The position numbers and the translations under genes are program-made. The notes beneath the pieces were generated by a model. The model made no database searches, was not told where the DNA came from, and saw only the letters and a list, made by a program, of their open reading frames with translations. Below, piece by piece: positions 26,201 through 34,034 of a stretch of DNA of 64,000 nucleotides (its first letter is position 1; every line of letters starts with the position of its first letter). The DNA is from Aedoeadaptatus ivorii (GTDB lineage Bacteria > Bacillota > Clostridia > Tissierellales > Peptoniphilaceae), in the NCBI RefSeq assembly GCF_030815095.1, contig NZ_JAUSWF010000008.1:1-64000 (forward strand), given 5' to 3'.

Positions 26201-28163
26201 ACTCACCGTCGTGGCGGAAGTCATCGCCGATCCCTATATGCGCATGTACTACGGCGATGCGCTGATCGCCGAATTGGACCGCGCCTTTATCGAGACCGCG
26301 GGGACCGCGCGCCGACAAAAGGTCGTAGTGGAAGCGGACGCAAAATGCCATTACCTGAACCGCTATGACGACTACGATCTAGACAACATTCTGACCCGCA
26401 TGGGCGACTTGAATGTGGTGAGCCAAAAGAATATGATCGAAAAATTCGACAACACCGTGGGCCGCGGCACCGTGCTTATGCCCTTGGGCGGCAAGGACCT
26501 GATGACCCCGACCCAGGCCATGGCGGGGCGGATTCCCGTAGAAGGCAAGCGGAGCGACACCGCCAGTGTGATGAGCTTCGGCTGCAATCCCGAGTTTTTG
26601 AGCGAAAACCAATACTTCGGCGCCTACTACGCCGTGTGGGAATCGGTGACGAAACTCGTCGCGACCGGCGCGAGAATTCCGGATATGTACTTCACCTTCC
26701 AGGAATACTTCGAGAAGCTGGGCGAAGACGAAACCCGCTGGCAAAAGCCCTTTAAGGCGCTCTTGGGTGCCTTTGACGCCTGCATGGATCTGGATGTACC
26801 CCCCATCGGCGGCAAGGACTCCATGAGCGGCACCTTCCGCGACAAAGACGTTCCGCCGACCCTCGTCTCCTTTGCTATCGCGCCGGTGGCGGTAGACGAC
26901 GTGATCGGAAACGCCTTTACCGCGGCGGGGAACCAATTGGGGCGCATCGCGGCGCCGCGAGACGGCGAAAAGATCGACGCCGAGGCATTCAAAGCGCGCG
27001 CCGAAGTGCTGTATAAAGAAATCCACAGCGGCAATGTAAAGAGCGCCTTCGCCGTCACCCACGCGGGTACGCTGCCAGGCCTCGTTATCTCGGCCCTCGG
27101 AAACGAGCTGGGCTTTACGGTAGAACTCGACGATCTCTACAATCCCCTGTATGGCGACATCCTCGTCGAATACGAAACCGACTTCGCCGAAGTGGAAAAG
27201 ATCGGCACCCTCACCGAGGCCGGCTATATCGTAAACGGCAAGGCACTCGATGTGGATGTCGTGCGCCGCGCCTATACCGAAGGGCTTGCAGAAATCTTCC
27301 CACCGGAAAAACACGCGAAAAAAGAAGACATCGCCGAAATCACGGACGCCGATACGCGGATTCGCACGCGCGACGGAAAAGAGGACGTCAAGGTGTTGAT
27401 CGCTTGCTTCCCCGGCACCAATAGCGAGTACGACACCGCCGATGTCTTTACCGAGTCGGGCGCCGAGGCGGAGGTCTTTGTCTTCTGCAACCAAAGCGCC
27501 GAAGAGACCGTCGAATCCATCCGCACCCTCGCCGAAAAGGTAAAAGAAGCGGATATTTTCGCCATCCCCGGCGGATTCAGCTTTAGCGACGAGCCCGACG
27601 GATCGGCGAAGTTTATCGCCAATATCCTGCGCACCGACGAAATGCGGGCGGCGATGAAAGTGCTGCTCGAGGACAATGACGGCCTGGTACTGGGGATCTG
27701 CAACGGATTCCAGGCGCTGATCAAGTCGGGCTATTTGCCCTACGGAGAGGCGCGGGTACAAACCGAAGATTCGCCGACCTTGACCTTTAACGACAACGGC
27801 CGCCACGTGGCGCGCATGGTAAAGACCGCCGTCGTCACCAACGATTCTCCGTGGTTGCGCTACCTGAAGCCGGGCGAGGAATACCTCGTCCCCATAAGCC
27901 ACGGCGAAGGACGTCTCGCGGTCAGCGCAACCGAAGCCGAGCGGTTGGCAAAGGACAATCAAATCGCTTTTATCTACCGCGACAATCCCAACGGCAGCGC
28001 CTATAATATAGAAGGACTGTTGAGTCCCGACGGAAAGATTTTGGGCAAAATGGGCCATGTGGAGCGCGTCGATACGGGTCTGTATAAGAATGTTCCCGGC
28101 ATGGAGAGTATGCCCATTATCCGCGCCGGCGTGGACTATATCAAGGGAAAGAAAAAGGCGTAA
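23223..28163 (+). CDS. purDL: PurD-PurL fusion (GAR synthetase and FGAM synthase)
   Basis: One open frame of 1646 residues. Residues 1-416 are a full GAR synthetase: GAGGREHAIG, VVGPEAPLVDG, the ATP-grasp KADGLAAGKGV, GGRGPNTGGMG and RFGDPETQ, ending AADAIRFENKQIRRDIG. From 417 (SRVYVERREGF) a complete single-chain FGAM synthase follows, with SDHCRHTTF, NETHNHPTEIEPFGGAST, GGKDSMSG and a class I glutaminase at the end (VLGICNGFQ nucleophile, HGEGR). There is almost no linker between the parts. The two catalyse steps 2 and 4 of the pathway. The glutaminase of PurL is intact, unlike that of PurF. A GTG start with AAGGAGG opens the gene. Loss of a stop through an assembly error is the main alternative. 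Confidence 0.92.
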   Translation: MKILIVGAGGREHAIGAAIAKNKEVEKIYFAPGNGGTSEIGENIAIETADIGGLVRFAKEMEIDFTVVGPEAPLVDGIVDRFEAEGLSIFGPKKAAARLEGSKAFAKDFCVRHGIPTAAYIETENEDAVRQAARNLLEKDGVCVLKADGLAAGKGVKIVRSEAEVEAFVNDVFDEGKFESDKVVVEAFLEGFEMSLLAFCDGKDFKALSTAKDHKSIYEGGRGPNTGGMGTYAPNVEALPLLEEIEDAIVNPFMAGLAADGMDYRGLIFIGIMIGNDGPQVLEFNCRFGDPETQSVLERLDGDLLTILCATAEGRLGAVEVKENDQKVVSLTLASGGYPASSEKGVAIEGLGAAKDVKIFHAGTRREGDALVTDGGRVLTVTATDADFDRAMEKVYAAADAIRFENKQIRRDIGPKVSRVYVERREGFDESAKALSAQLAEESGIALDAVKIYARYDLEGLTREEVDRLAREVLAEPATDRYYIDEDAYALAAGMDHGLVVEYLPGQYDQRNAGVMDTATAIFGHTHLTSATATVYDFRGDLEEGDFDEIVSVMVNPVDQRVGSLFGVPTTLQSESEKNLENPVVEGFTSWDEETLKAQFEARDLAMSIEDFAFIQAHFRELGRDINETELAILDTYWSDHCRHTTFLTELDVEFEEGVAPYIKEAFRRYEATRAALNRTKPVSLMDLGTIVAKHLKAKGIKTNIEESEEINACSIRIEIEAEDLATKEKETIPYLLMFKNETHNHPTEIEPFGGASTCLGGCIRDPLSGRAFVYQAMRVTGSADPRTPLEETWENKLPQKKITTEAAVGYASYGNQIGLPAGLVEEIYHPGYMAKRMEVGAVVGAVAEKDVWRGTPEPGDLILLLGGRTGRDGIGGATGSSKEHTASSLYTASAEVQKGNAPMERKLLRLFRKSQVASRIKRCNDFGAGGVSVAIGELADGLEIHLDKVPLKYEGLAPREIALSESQERMAVVIEKEDLALFEEECKKENLELTVVAEVIADPYMRMYYGDALIAELDRAFIETAGTARRQKVVVEADAKCHYLNRYDDYDLDNILTRMGDLNVVSQKNMIEKFDNTVGRGTVLMPLGGKDLMTPTQAMAGRIPVEGKRSDTASVMSFGCNPEFLSENQYFGAYYAVWESVTKLVATGARIPDMYFTFQEYFEKLGEDETRWQKPFKALLGAFDACMDLDVPPIGGKDSMSGTFRDKDVPPTLVSFAIAPVAVDDVIGNAFTAAGNQLGRIAAPRDGEKIDAEAFKARAEVLYKEIHSGNVKSAFAVTHAGTLPGLVISALGNELGFTVELDDLYNPLYGDILVEYETDFAEVEKIGTLTEAGYIVNGKALDVDVVRRAYTEGLAEIFPPEKHAKKEDIAEITDADTRIRTRDGKEDVKVLIACFPGTNSEYDTADVFTESGAEAEVFVFCNQSAEETVESIRTLAEKVKEADIFAIPGGFSFSDEPDGSAKFIANILRTDEMRAAMKVLLEDNDGLVLGICNGFQALIKSGYLPYGEARVQTEDSPTLTFNDNGRHVARMVKTAVVTNDSPWLRYLKPGEEYLVPISHGEGRLAVSATEAERLAKDNQIAFIYRDNPNGSAYNIEGLLSPDGKILGKMGHVERVDTGLYKNVPGMESMPIIRAGVDYIKGKKKA

Positions 28164-28258
28164 AAGCGCTATTCATAACACAAACTTTACACGGGGATCA
28201 CCCTTCGATGATCTGTCCTCGGTACAATCAAATTGTTCATAAGTAAGGGTTCCCCCCC

Positions 28259-28287
28259 TAAGGCTTTCGCTTCGGCGAAGGCCTTTT
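28259..28287 (+). terminator. Terminator after the purine operon
   Basis: A stem AAGGCTTTCGC/GCGAAGGCCTT with a TTCG loop and a TTTT tail, 97 bases past the purDL stop. Confidence 0.7.
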
Positions 28288-28346
28288 CCTGTTTTTGGGC
28301 AAACTGTCGCCTTGACGGCGGCGCCGTCCTCGGGGATAATCGGGGT

Positions 28347-29897
28347 ATGAAATACAGAATTCACAATTTACATCGACCGATCGATTCGGATCCGTCGCAT
28401 TACGAGAAAGAGATCGAGCGCATCACAGGCCTCAAAGGGGGCGACTATCGCTACCGCCGCCATCAGGAGTCCGTCGACGCCCGCCGCGGCCGCGAGATCC
28501 GCTACGTCGCATCCGTCGACATCGAGACCGAACGCGCGCTCAAAGAGAGCGGGCGCCTTTTTCGCGTGAACGACGAGGGCTATCGCTTTGCTAGCGTCGA
28601 GACGACCCGGCGGCCGGTGATCGTCGGCGCGGGACCGGCGGGTCTCTTTTGCGCCTATGTTCTCGCCAAGGCGAAGATGCCCGCCATCGTCTTGGAGCGG
28701 GGCGATGCGGTAGAGGCGCGCATCCGAAAAGTCGAAGCCTTTTGGAACGGCGGTCCCCTGGATCCCGAAAGCAATGTGCAGTTCGGGGAAGGAGGCGCCG
28801 GCACCTTCTCCGACGGCAAGCTCACCAGCCGCTCCAAAGACCCCCGCGGGCGCCTGGTGCTTTCGCTCTTTTCGCGCCTGGCGGAAGACGAGAGCCTGCT
28901 CTACAAGAAAAAACCCCATGTGGGCACCGATGCGCTTCGGAAGGTATTGGTGCGCCTCAGGAGAGAGCTCGAGGAGATGGGGACGATCTTTCGCTTTAAC
29001 GAGCGCCTGGACGATATCGAAGAACACGAGGGCGAATATCTCTTCCACACCTCTCGGGGCGAAGTGGCATCGCCCTACGGCGTGCTTGCCTTGGGACATT
29101 CGGCGCGGAACAGCTTTGAGATGCTGCTGGAATGTGGCTTTGCTATGTCGGCCAAGCCCTTTGCCGTGGGTTTTCGCATCGAGCAGAATCAGCAGGCGAT
29201 GAATGCGGCCCAATACAAAGAGGAGGCTGCACTTCTCCCTCCGGCGGAATACGCCGTGACCCAAAAGCTCGGCGAGAACGGCGTATACAGCTTCTGTATG
29301 TGCCCCGGCGGCTATGTGGTGGCGGCGGCCTCCGAGATTGGGGGCGTGGTGACCAACGGCATGAGCTATAAGGATCGGGGCGGCGAAAACGCCAATGCCG
29401 CCATCCTCGCCACCGTAGACGAGTCGGTATACGGCGCGGGCGTTTTGGCGGGCATGGAATTTCAGCGGTCTGTGGAACAAAAGGTCTTTCAGATGACGGG
29501 TTCCTATCGCGCTCCGATTATGCCCGCATCGGAATATCTGAAGAGGGGCGGGGAAGAGGCGGTGGCGCCTACCTATCGCCCCGGCACCTATAGGGCGGAT
29601 CTTCACGAAATCTATCCGGAAGCGGTGGATACGCTCCTCGAAGAAGGAATGCGAAAGATCGGGGAGAAATTTCCCGCCTTTCTCGAAAACGCCCTCCTTA
29701 CGGCGCCAGAGACGCGATCGTCGTCGCCGGTGCGGATCCTCAGGGACCCGAAACGTTTGGCGTCGATCTCGCACGGGAACATATATCCTACGGGAGAGGG
29801 CGCGGGTTATGCCGGCGGCATCGTTTCGTCCGCCATCGACGGCATACGCGTGGCGGAAAAAATCATCGAAAAGGAGAAAGCTTATGTACGGGATTGA
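28347..29897 (+). CDS. FAD-dependent oxidoreductase (COG2509-type)
   Basis: About 516 residues. A basic N-terminal domain (about 1-85) precedes a Rossmann FAD-binding motif, VIVGAGPAGLFCAYVLA. Then come FGEGGAGTFSDGKL and a C-terminal SISHGNIYPTGEGAGYAGGI segment typical of the uncharacterised FAD-dependent dehydrogenases of COG2509. The substrate is unknown. I start at the ATG at 28347; the frame is open to 28233, but that extra stretch covers the purine terminator. Only a weak GGGG site precedes the ATG. The 3' end overlaps the hemerythrin gene by 14 bases, so the two are likely an operon, perhaps linked to oxygen or redox stress. Confidence 0.83.
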   Translation: MKYRIHNLHRPIDSDPSHYEKEIERITGLKGGDYRYRRHQESVDARRGREIRYVASVDIETERALKESGRLFRVNDEGYRFASVETTRRPVIVGAGPAGLFCAYVLAKAKMPAIVLERGDAVEARIRKVEAFWNGGPLDPESNVQFGEGGAGTFSDGKLTSRSKDPRGRLVLSLFSRLAEDESLLYKKKPHVGTDALRKVLVRLRRELEEMGTIFRFNERLDDIEEHEGEYLFHTSRGEVASPYGVLALGHSARNSFEMLLECGFAMSAKPFAVGFRIEQNQQAMNAAQYKEEAALLPPAEYAVTQKLGENGVYSFCMCPGGYVVAAASEIGGVVTNGMSYKDRGGENANAAILATVDESVYGAGVLAGMEFQRSVEQKVFQMTGSYRAPIMPASEYLKRGGEEAVAPTYRPGTYRADLHEIYPEAVDTLLEEGMRKIGEKFPAFLENALLTAPETRSSSPVRILRDPKRLASISHGNIYPTGEGAGYAGGIVSSAIDGIRVAEKIIEKEKAYVRD

Positions 29898-30453
29898 AGT
29901 GCTGGTACGGGAACACGACAATATACTGCGCTTTACGCGGGTGATTCGCCGGTATCTCTTGCGTGCCATGGACGGCGAGATCTTGTTTCTCGACGAATTG
30001 AGCGGCATGATCGACTTTATCAGGAACTATTCCGACGCCCATCACCACGGCAAGGAAGAGGAGATCCTCTTTCACTATATGCTCGAAGACGGGGGCGACG
30101 TCGCCGAAAAAATCGTGCGCCAGGGGATGCTCGTCGAGCACGACCAGGCGCGGGGCATCGTGCGGGATCTGGAGGCGGCACGCATCGCGTATGAATCGGA
30201 GGCGAGCGCGGCGCATCTTTTGGACATCTTCGGGCTCTTGTATGCCTACGTACGCCTGCTCGAAGCACATGCTGCGCGGGAGAACGAGGTGGTCTATCCC
30301 TTCGGCGAACGCGCTTTGAGCGAGGAGAAAAAGGCGTCGGTCGATGCCGAGACCCGCGCCTTTGAAGAAGAAGGCGCATCGGTCAAAGAAAAGCAACTGT
30401 CGGCCTTGGCTCGATGGGAAGAAATTCTCGACGGAGGCGGCAATACCGATTGA
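29884..30453 (+). CDS. Hemerythrin-like diiron protein
   Basis: 189 residues forming a four-helix bundle. Iron-ligand motifs are in order: LVREHDNI (His, helix 1), SDAHHHGKEEEILF (His..Glu, helix 2), VEHDQARGI (His..Asp, helix 3) and EAHAARENEVVYPF (His..Glu, helix 4). These proteins bind oxygen, NO or iron. Translation starts at the ATG at 29884 with AAAAGGAGAAAG upstream, within the end of the FAD oxidoreductase gene. It may act with that oxidoreductase in oxygen sensing or detoxification; this is inference from gene order. Confidence 0.85.
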   Translation: MYGIEVLVREHDNILRFTRVIRRYLLRAMDGEILFLDELSGMIDFIRNYSDAHHHGKEEEILFHYMLEDGGDVAEKIVRQGMLVEHDQARGIVRDLEAARIAYESEASAAHLLDIFGLLYAYVRLLEAHAARENEVVYPFGERALSEEKKASVDAETRAFEEEGASVKEKQLSALARWEEILDGGGNTD

Positions 30454-30478
30454 CAAATATGCGCGCAGGTGGTAGAAT
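30450..30478 (+). promoter_or_regulatory. Strong promoter of the rpmG-secE-nusG operon
   Basis: A perfect TTGACA (30450-30455), a 17-base spacer and TAGAAT (30473-30478). The -35 overlaps the hemerythrin stop codon. Confidence 0.8.
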
Positions 30479-30513
30479 GCACTACGTAAACCAAATCCGG
30501 GTTACCGGGAAAG

Positions 30514-30536
30514 GGTGGCTTCAAAGCCACTTTTTT
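30514..30536 (+). terminator. Attenuator-like terminator in the rpmG leader
   Basis: A GTGGCT/AGCCAC stem and a T6 run, about 30 bases after the expected transcription start and 35 before rpmG. It may end the upstream unit or attenuate this one. Confidence 0.65.
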
Positions 30537-30570
30537 ATTGAGTTTATTTCCATTTTTGAGGAGGTGCCCT

Positions 30571-30720
30571 ATGGCAGATCGCGTAACTTTGGAATGCACC
30601 GAGTGCAAACAAAGAAACTACGTAACGTTTAAGAACAAGAAGAATACGCCGGAGCGTATGGAAATGAAGAAGTATTGCAAATTCTGCAAGACCCATACGG
30701 TTCATAAGGAGACGAAATAA
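30571..30720 (+). CDS. rpmG: 50S ribosomal protein L33
   Basis: 49 residues with two CxxC pairs (LECTECKQRNY and KYCKFCKTHT), the zinc-binding form of L33, and the closing HKETK. GAGGAGG lies 5 bases before the ATG at 30571; an upstream in-frame ATG at 30538 falls on the attenuator tail and has no site. It is the first gene of the L33-SecE-NusG-L11-L1 cluster, the standard order in Bacillota. Confidence 0.95.
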   Translation: MADRVTLECTECKQRNYVTFKNKKNTPERMEMKKYCKFCKTHTVHKETK

Positions 30721-30731
30721 GGAGAGATACA

Positions 30732-30953
30732 ATGGCTCAAAAAACCACCACGGCGAAGGAACAGGACGCCAAGTCGCTGTCCAAGTACTTTCGCGGTGTA
30801 AAGAGCGAGTTTAAGCGGGTAGTTTGGCCGACCAAGAAGCAGTTGTTTCAGTACAGCCTGATCGTTATCGTCGTAAGCATCATAACTGCACTGTTTATCT
30901 ACGCCATTGATTTTGTCTTCAGCCACCTTATGTCTTTGATATTCGGATTGTAA
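30732..30953 (+). CDS. secE: Preprotein translocase subunit SecE
   Basis: Essential clamp of the SecYEG channel. 73 residues with a soluble N-terminus, the amphipathic YFRGVKSEFKRVVWPTKKQL signature and one membrane helix (SLIVIVVSIITALFIYAI), the short single-helix form of Gram-positive bacteria. GGAGAG precedes the ATG. It lies 11 bases after rpmG and 19 before nusG. Confidence 0.94.
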   Translation: MAQKTTTAKEQDAKSLSKYFRGVKSEFKRVVWPTKKQLFQYSLIVIVVSIITALFIYAIDFVFSHLMSLIFGL

Positions 30954-30972
30954 GCGTATTGGAGGATTTCCA

Positions 30973-31536
30973 TTGACAGATGATTTGAATCAGAGAGACG
31001 GCGAAGATCTCGAGAGAGAAGACGAGGCCAAGTGGTATGTGATCCATACCTATTCCGGTCACGAGAACAAAGTCAAGGACAATATGGAATCCATGGTTAA
31101 AAACCAGGATCTCGGCGATATGATCTTTGATGTGCAGGTTCCCATGGAAGAATACGTCGAAACCAAAGACGGCGTTAACAAGATCAAGGAACGCAAGATG
31201 TTCCCTTCCTATGTCCTGGTAAAGATGATCATGAACGACAAATCCTGGTACGTCGTCAGAAACACGAGAGGTGTAACCGGATTCGTCGGTCCCGGTTCCA
31301 AGCCGATTCCCCTTTCCGAGGAAGAGGTCAAGAACCTGGGCGTTTCGAAGGTCGAGGACTACGGCGATCTGTTTGCCGTGGGCGACCGGGTGAAGGTACT
31401 CACCGGGCCTTTCGAGGACTTTGTCGGCATCGTCGACGCGCTGGATCAGGAAAAGGGCAAGGTAAAAGTGTCCATTTCCATGTTCGGCCGCGACACCCTG
31501 GTGGAGTTGGATCACGACCAACTCACCGAGGCGTAA
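30973..31536 (+). CDS. nusG: Transcription termination/antitermination factor NusG
   Basis: 187 residues. An acidic N-terminal extension precedes the NGN domain (KWYVIHTYSGHENKVK, FPSYVLVKM, VRNTRGVTGFVG) and the KOW domain (VGDRVKVLTGPFEDFVGIV). It binds RNA polymerase and couples it to Rho or ribosomes. The start is a TTG at 30973 with GGAGG 7 bases upstream; no ATG or GTG is available before the conserved NGN domain. Confidence 0.95.
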   Translation: MTDDLNQRDGEDLEREDEAKWYVIHTYSGHENKVKDNMESMVKNQDLGDMIFDVQVPMEEYVETKDGVNKIKERKMFPSYVLVKMIMNDKSWYVVRNTRGVTGFVGPGSKPIPLSEEEVKNLGVSKVEDYGDLFAVGDRVKVLTGPFEDFVGIVDALDQEKGKVKVSISMFGRDTLVELDHDQLTEA

Positions 31537-31551
31537 GCAAGCAACACGTAA

Positions 31552-31580
31552 GAGTGGGAGGGAAACCCCGCAGAACCACA
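31552..31580 (+). promoter_or_regulatory. L1-type autoregulatory site before rplK
   Basis: GTGGGAG (31554-31560), an AACCC-type middle and ACCAC (31575-31579) just before the ribosome site. It mimics the L1-binding stem of 23S rRNA, as known upstream of rplK in Bacillota. Confidence 0.65.
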
Positions 31581-31594
31581 TTAGGAGGTGTACT

Positions 31595-32020
31595 ATGGCC
31601 AAGAAAGTCATAGCAATTGTCAAACTACAAATTCCCGCAGGTAAAGCTACCCCGGCACCGCCGGTAGGTACCGCATTGGGACCCCACGGCGTCAACATTA
31701 TGGAGTTTACCAAACAATTTAACGCCAAGACCCAAGACCAAGCCGGCATGATCATTCCCGTGGTTATGACCGTTTACCAAGATCGTTCCTTTACCTTTAT
31801 CACCAAGACCCCGCCGGCGGCAGTCCTCATCAAAAAGGCAGCCGGCATCGACACGGCAAGCGGCGAACCCAACAAGAAAAAGGTCGCCAAGATTACCAAG
31901 GAACAATGCCGTGAAATCGCAGAGACAAAGATGCCCGATTTGAATGCCGCAGACGTAGAAGCCGCCATGCGAATGGTTGCCGGTACCGCACGCAGCATGG
32001 GAGTCGAAGTAGAAGGTTAG
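31595..32020 (+). CDS. rplK: 50S ribosomal protein L11
   Basis: 141 residues. The N-terminal part carries VKLQIPAGKATPAPPVGTAL and the GVNIMEFTKQFN segment; the C-terminal RNA-binding domain ends near AGTARSMGVEV. It forms the GTPase-associated stalk base with L10. TTAGGAGG precedes the ATG. It is followed by rplA, and both carry an L1-type leader, suggesting joint repression by free L1. Confidence 0.97.
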   Translation: MAKKVIAIVKLQIPAGKATPAPPVGTALGPHGVNIMEFTKQFNAKTQDQAGMIIPVVMTVYQDRSFTFITKTPPAAVLIKKAAGIDTASGEPNKKKVAKITKEQCREIAETKMPDLNAADVEAAMRMVAGTARSMGVEVEG

Positions 32021-32050
32021 TGGGAGAAATTCCATTTCGCTTGAACCACA
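32018..32050 (+). promoter_or_regulatory. L1-type autoregulatory site before rplA
   Basis: GTGGGAG (32020-32026) and ACCAC (32045-32049), with GTGG able to pair with CCAC, directly before AAGGAGG of rplA. It is a second copy of the site seen before rplK. Confidence 0.65.
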
Positions 32051-32062
32051 AGGAGGTTTACT

Positions 32063-32761
32063 ATGCCCAAAAGAGGGAAAAGATATCAAGAAAGTTTAAA
32101 GCTCGTAGACCGCACCCATCTCTATGATGTAGCGGAAGCGGTAGAGTTGGTACAAAAGACCGCCGCGGCCAAATTCGACGAAACCGTAGAACTGGCCGTA
32201 CGCTTAGGCGTCGATCCCCGCCACGCGGACCAACAAGTTCGCGGCACCGTCGTCCTTCCCCACGGAACCGGACGTACCGAACGCATCCTCGTATTCGCCA
32301 AGGGCGACAAACTCAAGGAAGCGGAAGAAGCCGGCGCTGATTACGCAGGCGGCGAAGAACTCGTAAAGAAGATTCAGGAAGAAAACTGGTTTGACTTCGA
32401 CGTCGTCGTAGCGACCCCCGACATGATGGGCGTCGTCGGACGTATCGGTCGGGTGCTCGGTCCCAAGGGATTGATGCCGAACCCCAAGGCCGGCACTGTC
32501 ACCTTCGACATTCAACAAGCCGTAGAAGAAATCAAAGCCGGTAAGGTTGAATACCGCGTAGACAAAGCGGCCATCATCAACGTGCCCATCGGAAAAGTTT
32601 CCTTCGGCACCGAAAAATTGACCGAAAACTTCAAGACGCTTATGAGCGCGATCATCCGTTCCAAGCCGGCAGCGGCCAAAGGTCGCTACCTGCGTTCCGT
32701 TACCCTGTCCTCCACCATGGGTCCCGGAATTAAATTGAACGGCTCCAAATTAATGGATTAA
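32063..32761 (+). CDS. rplA: 50S ribosomal protein L1
   Basis: 232 residues with the L1 signatures FDETVELAVRLGVDPRHADQ, LPHGTGRTERILVFAKGD, TPDMMGVVGRIGRVLGPKGL and the late GTEKLTENFKTLM. It binds the mobile L1 stalk of 23S rRNA and represses its own operon. The cluster stops here with a terminator; rplJ-rplL, which usually follow directly, resume at 36718. Confidence 0.97.
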   Translation: MPKRGKRYQESLKLVDRTHLYDVAEAVELVQKTAAAKFDETVELAVRLGVDPRHADQQVRGTVVLPHGTGRTERILVFAKGDKLKEAEEAGADYAGGEELVKKIQEENWFDFDVVVATPDMMGVVGRIGRVLGPKGLMPNPKAGTVTFDIQQAVEEIKAGKVEYRVDKAAIINVPIGKVSFGTEKLTENFKTLMSAIIRSKPAAAKGRYLRSVTLSSTMGPGIKLNGSKLMD

Positions 32762-32764
32762 CTC

Positions 32765-32793
32765 AAAAAAATGCGGCGATGCCGCATTTTTTT
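32765..32793 (+). terminator. Terminator after rplA
   Basis: AAAAAATGCGGC, loop GAT, GCCGCATTTTTTT, 5 bases past the stop. Confidence 0.92.
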
Positions 32794-32902
32794 ATGCCCA
32801 TTTCAAGGATTTTTATAAGAATCATTGGTATCTATTGCCCTATTTTTTATTTCCTGATATACTCTATTTACTACGATACCGTGGCATCGAAAGGGGCAAA
32901 CT

Positions 32903-33640
32903 ATGAAAAGAATCGTACTTACCGCGGCACTCGCCGCCGTGATGGGGCTTTCGGCTCCCGCCTTCGCTCAAGATGCAAAGATGGACGTCTATGTAGGGGG
33001 CACGCACCTGGATCCCAAGGGGGATTTTCAGGTGGTGGACGACCGGGTCTATATCCACCAAGCCCCCCTATCGGCGCATCTGTTTCTGCTCTTAAAGGCG
33101 GAGGGAAATAATTTGGACTGGATGAACACTCGAGAGAAGCACTATCCCGTGGCCGTAAAGGCGAAGGGAGAAGGGGCGGCTTTTCGGGAAGATGCGGCCT
33201 ATTACATTCCGGGACGGGCCTTTCTCGAGAAGATGGGGCGCCCTGTAAAGTGGGACGAGAAGAATCGCATCGCGATCTTCGACTTCTACGACGGATCGGG
33301 ATTGGTATATGCGGACATCACGACGGAAGAAAAAGTCCCCGCCCTCTCCATGACCTGGCGCGTGCCCGAGGATGGGATCGCGGGGGTCGAGATCCGCGAG
33401 GACAAAGCGGAAATCCGCTTCGTCCGGAAGCAAACCCAAGAAGAGATCGCCCGCATCTTCCGGGTGCCGGCAGAACTTCCGGACCGGAACGTCTACCTCC
33501 TGGGGGAAAGTAAGGGAGGCTATGTGGCGGCAAAAGTGGCGGAGAAAGATCCCCGAAAACAAGGGGAAGCGCCCTCCGAGAGAAACTACGCCATCGACGG
33601 CGTCTATTCCATGTTGGGCTCGGTGAAAATCGCCGATTAA
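32903..33640 (+). CDS. Secreted stalk-domain (copper amine oxidase N-like) protein
   Basis: 245 residues with a clear signal peptide (MKRIVLTAALAAVMGLSAPAFAQ, cleaved after AFA near residue 22). Two segments, VDDRVYIHQAPLSAHLFLL and REDAAYYIPGRAFLEKMGRPVKWD, resemble the copper-amine-oxidase N-terminal-like stalk domain found in many secreted Bacillota proteins, here without any catalytic domain. The function is unknown; cell-wall association is likely. It is a single gene, with GAAAGGGG before the ATG and a terminator after it. It lies between rplA and rplJ, where ribosomal genes are normally contiguous. Confidence 0.65.
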   Translation: MKRIVLTAALAAVMGLSAPAFAQDAKMDVYVGGTHLDPKGDFQVVDDRVYIHQAPLSAHLFLLLKAEGNNLDWMNTREKHYPVAVKAKGEGAAFREDAAYYIPGRAFLEKMGRPVKWDEKNRIAIFDFYDGSGLVYADITTEEKVPALSMTWRVPEDGIAGVEIREDKAEIRFVRKQTQEEIARIFRVPAELPDRNVYLLGESKGGYVAAKVAEKDPRKQGEAPSERNYAIDGVYSMLGSVKIAD

Positions 33641-33679
33641 AAAAAGACGGCGGAGCAAGGTACGCTCCGTCGTCTTTTA
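33641..33679. terminator. Bidirectional terminator
   Basis: A 15-bp stem (AAAAGACG and CGGAGC with GCTCCG and CGTCTTTT) between the stalk-domain gene and crcB. Confidence 0.9.
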
Positions 33680-34033
33680 TTTTGCCGCTTGTTGGCCGAG
33701 ATAGAAGGCCAAAAAGCCCAGTGCCACCGTCGAAACGATATAGAGAGTCGCCGCCGGCAGCTGTCCTTTTTGGGCCATGGAGACGGTCTCTTTGCTAAAG
33801 GCGGAGAAGGTGGTGAGCCCGCCGCAAAACCCCGCCTGTAAAAAGATCTCGAGATTCGGATGCCAGCCCCGCGCCTCTGCCTTAGCGGAAAGGACGCCCA
33901 TCAGAAAGCACCCGATGAGATTGGCGAGCAGGGTGGCCGGGGGCAGATTGCGATTCGATACCGGAAGATAGGAGAGGGCAAAGCGACACGCCGCCCCCAA
34001 GGCGCCGCCGGCCGCGGCGTAGAGGAGTTGCAA
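33677..34033 (-). CDS. crcB: Fluoride channel FluC/CrcB
   Basis: 118 residues with four membrane segments. The Fluc signatures are present: GGALGAACRFALS in helix 1, TLLANLIGCFLMG in helix 2 and GFCGGLTTFSAFSKE in helix 3, with the phenylalanine box. It exports toxic fluoride as a dual-topology dimer. There is only one copy, so a homodimer is expected. It follows pepT by a single base on the same strand and probably shares its transcript. No fluoride riboswitch was seen upstream of pepT. Confidence 0.92.
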   Translation of the reverse strand: MQLLYAAAGGALGAACRFALSYLPVSNRNLPPATLLANLIGCFLMGVLSAKAEARGWHPNLEIFLQAGFCGGLTTFSAFSKETVSMAQKGQLPAATLYIVSTVALGFLAFYLGQQAAK

Positions 34034-34034
34034 T

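Noticed and set aside
26379..28058. 559-residue minus-strand frame opposite purL
   Set aside because: Antisense of conserved PurL motifs; no family resemblance.
28368..30008. 546-residue minus-strand frame opposite the FAD oxidoreductase
   Set aside because: Antisense shadow; the sense strand carries clear motifs.
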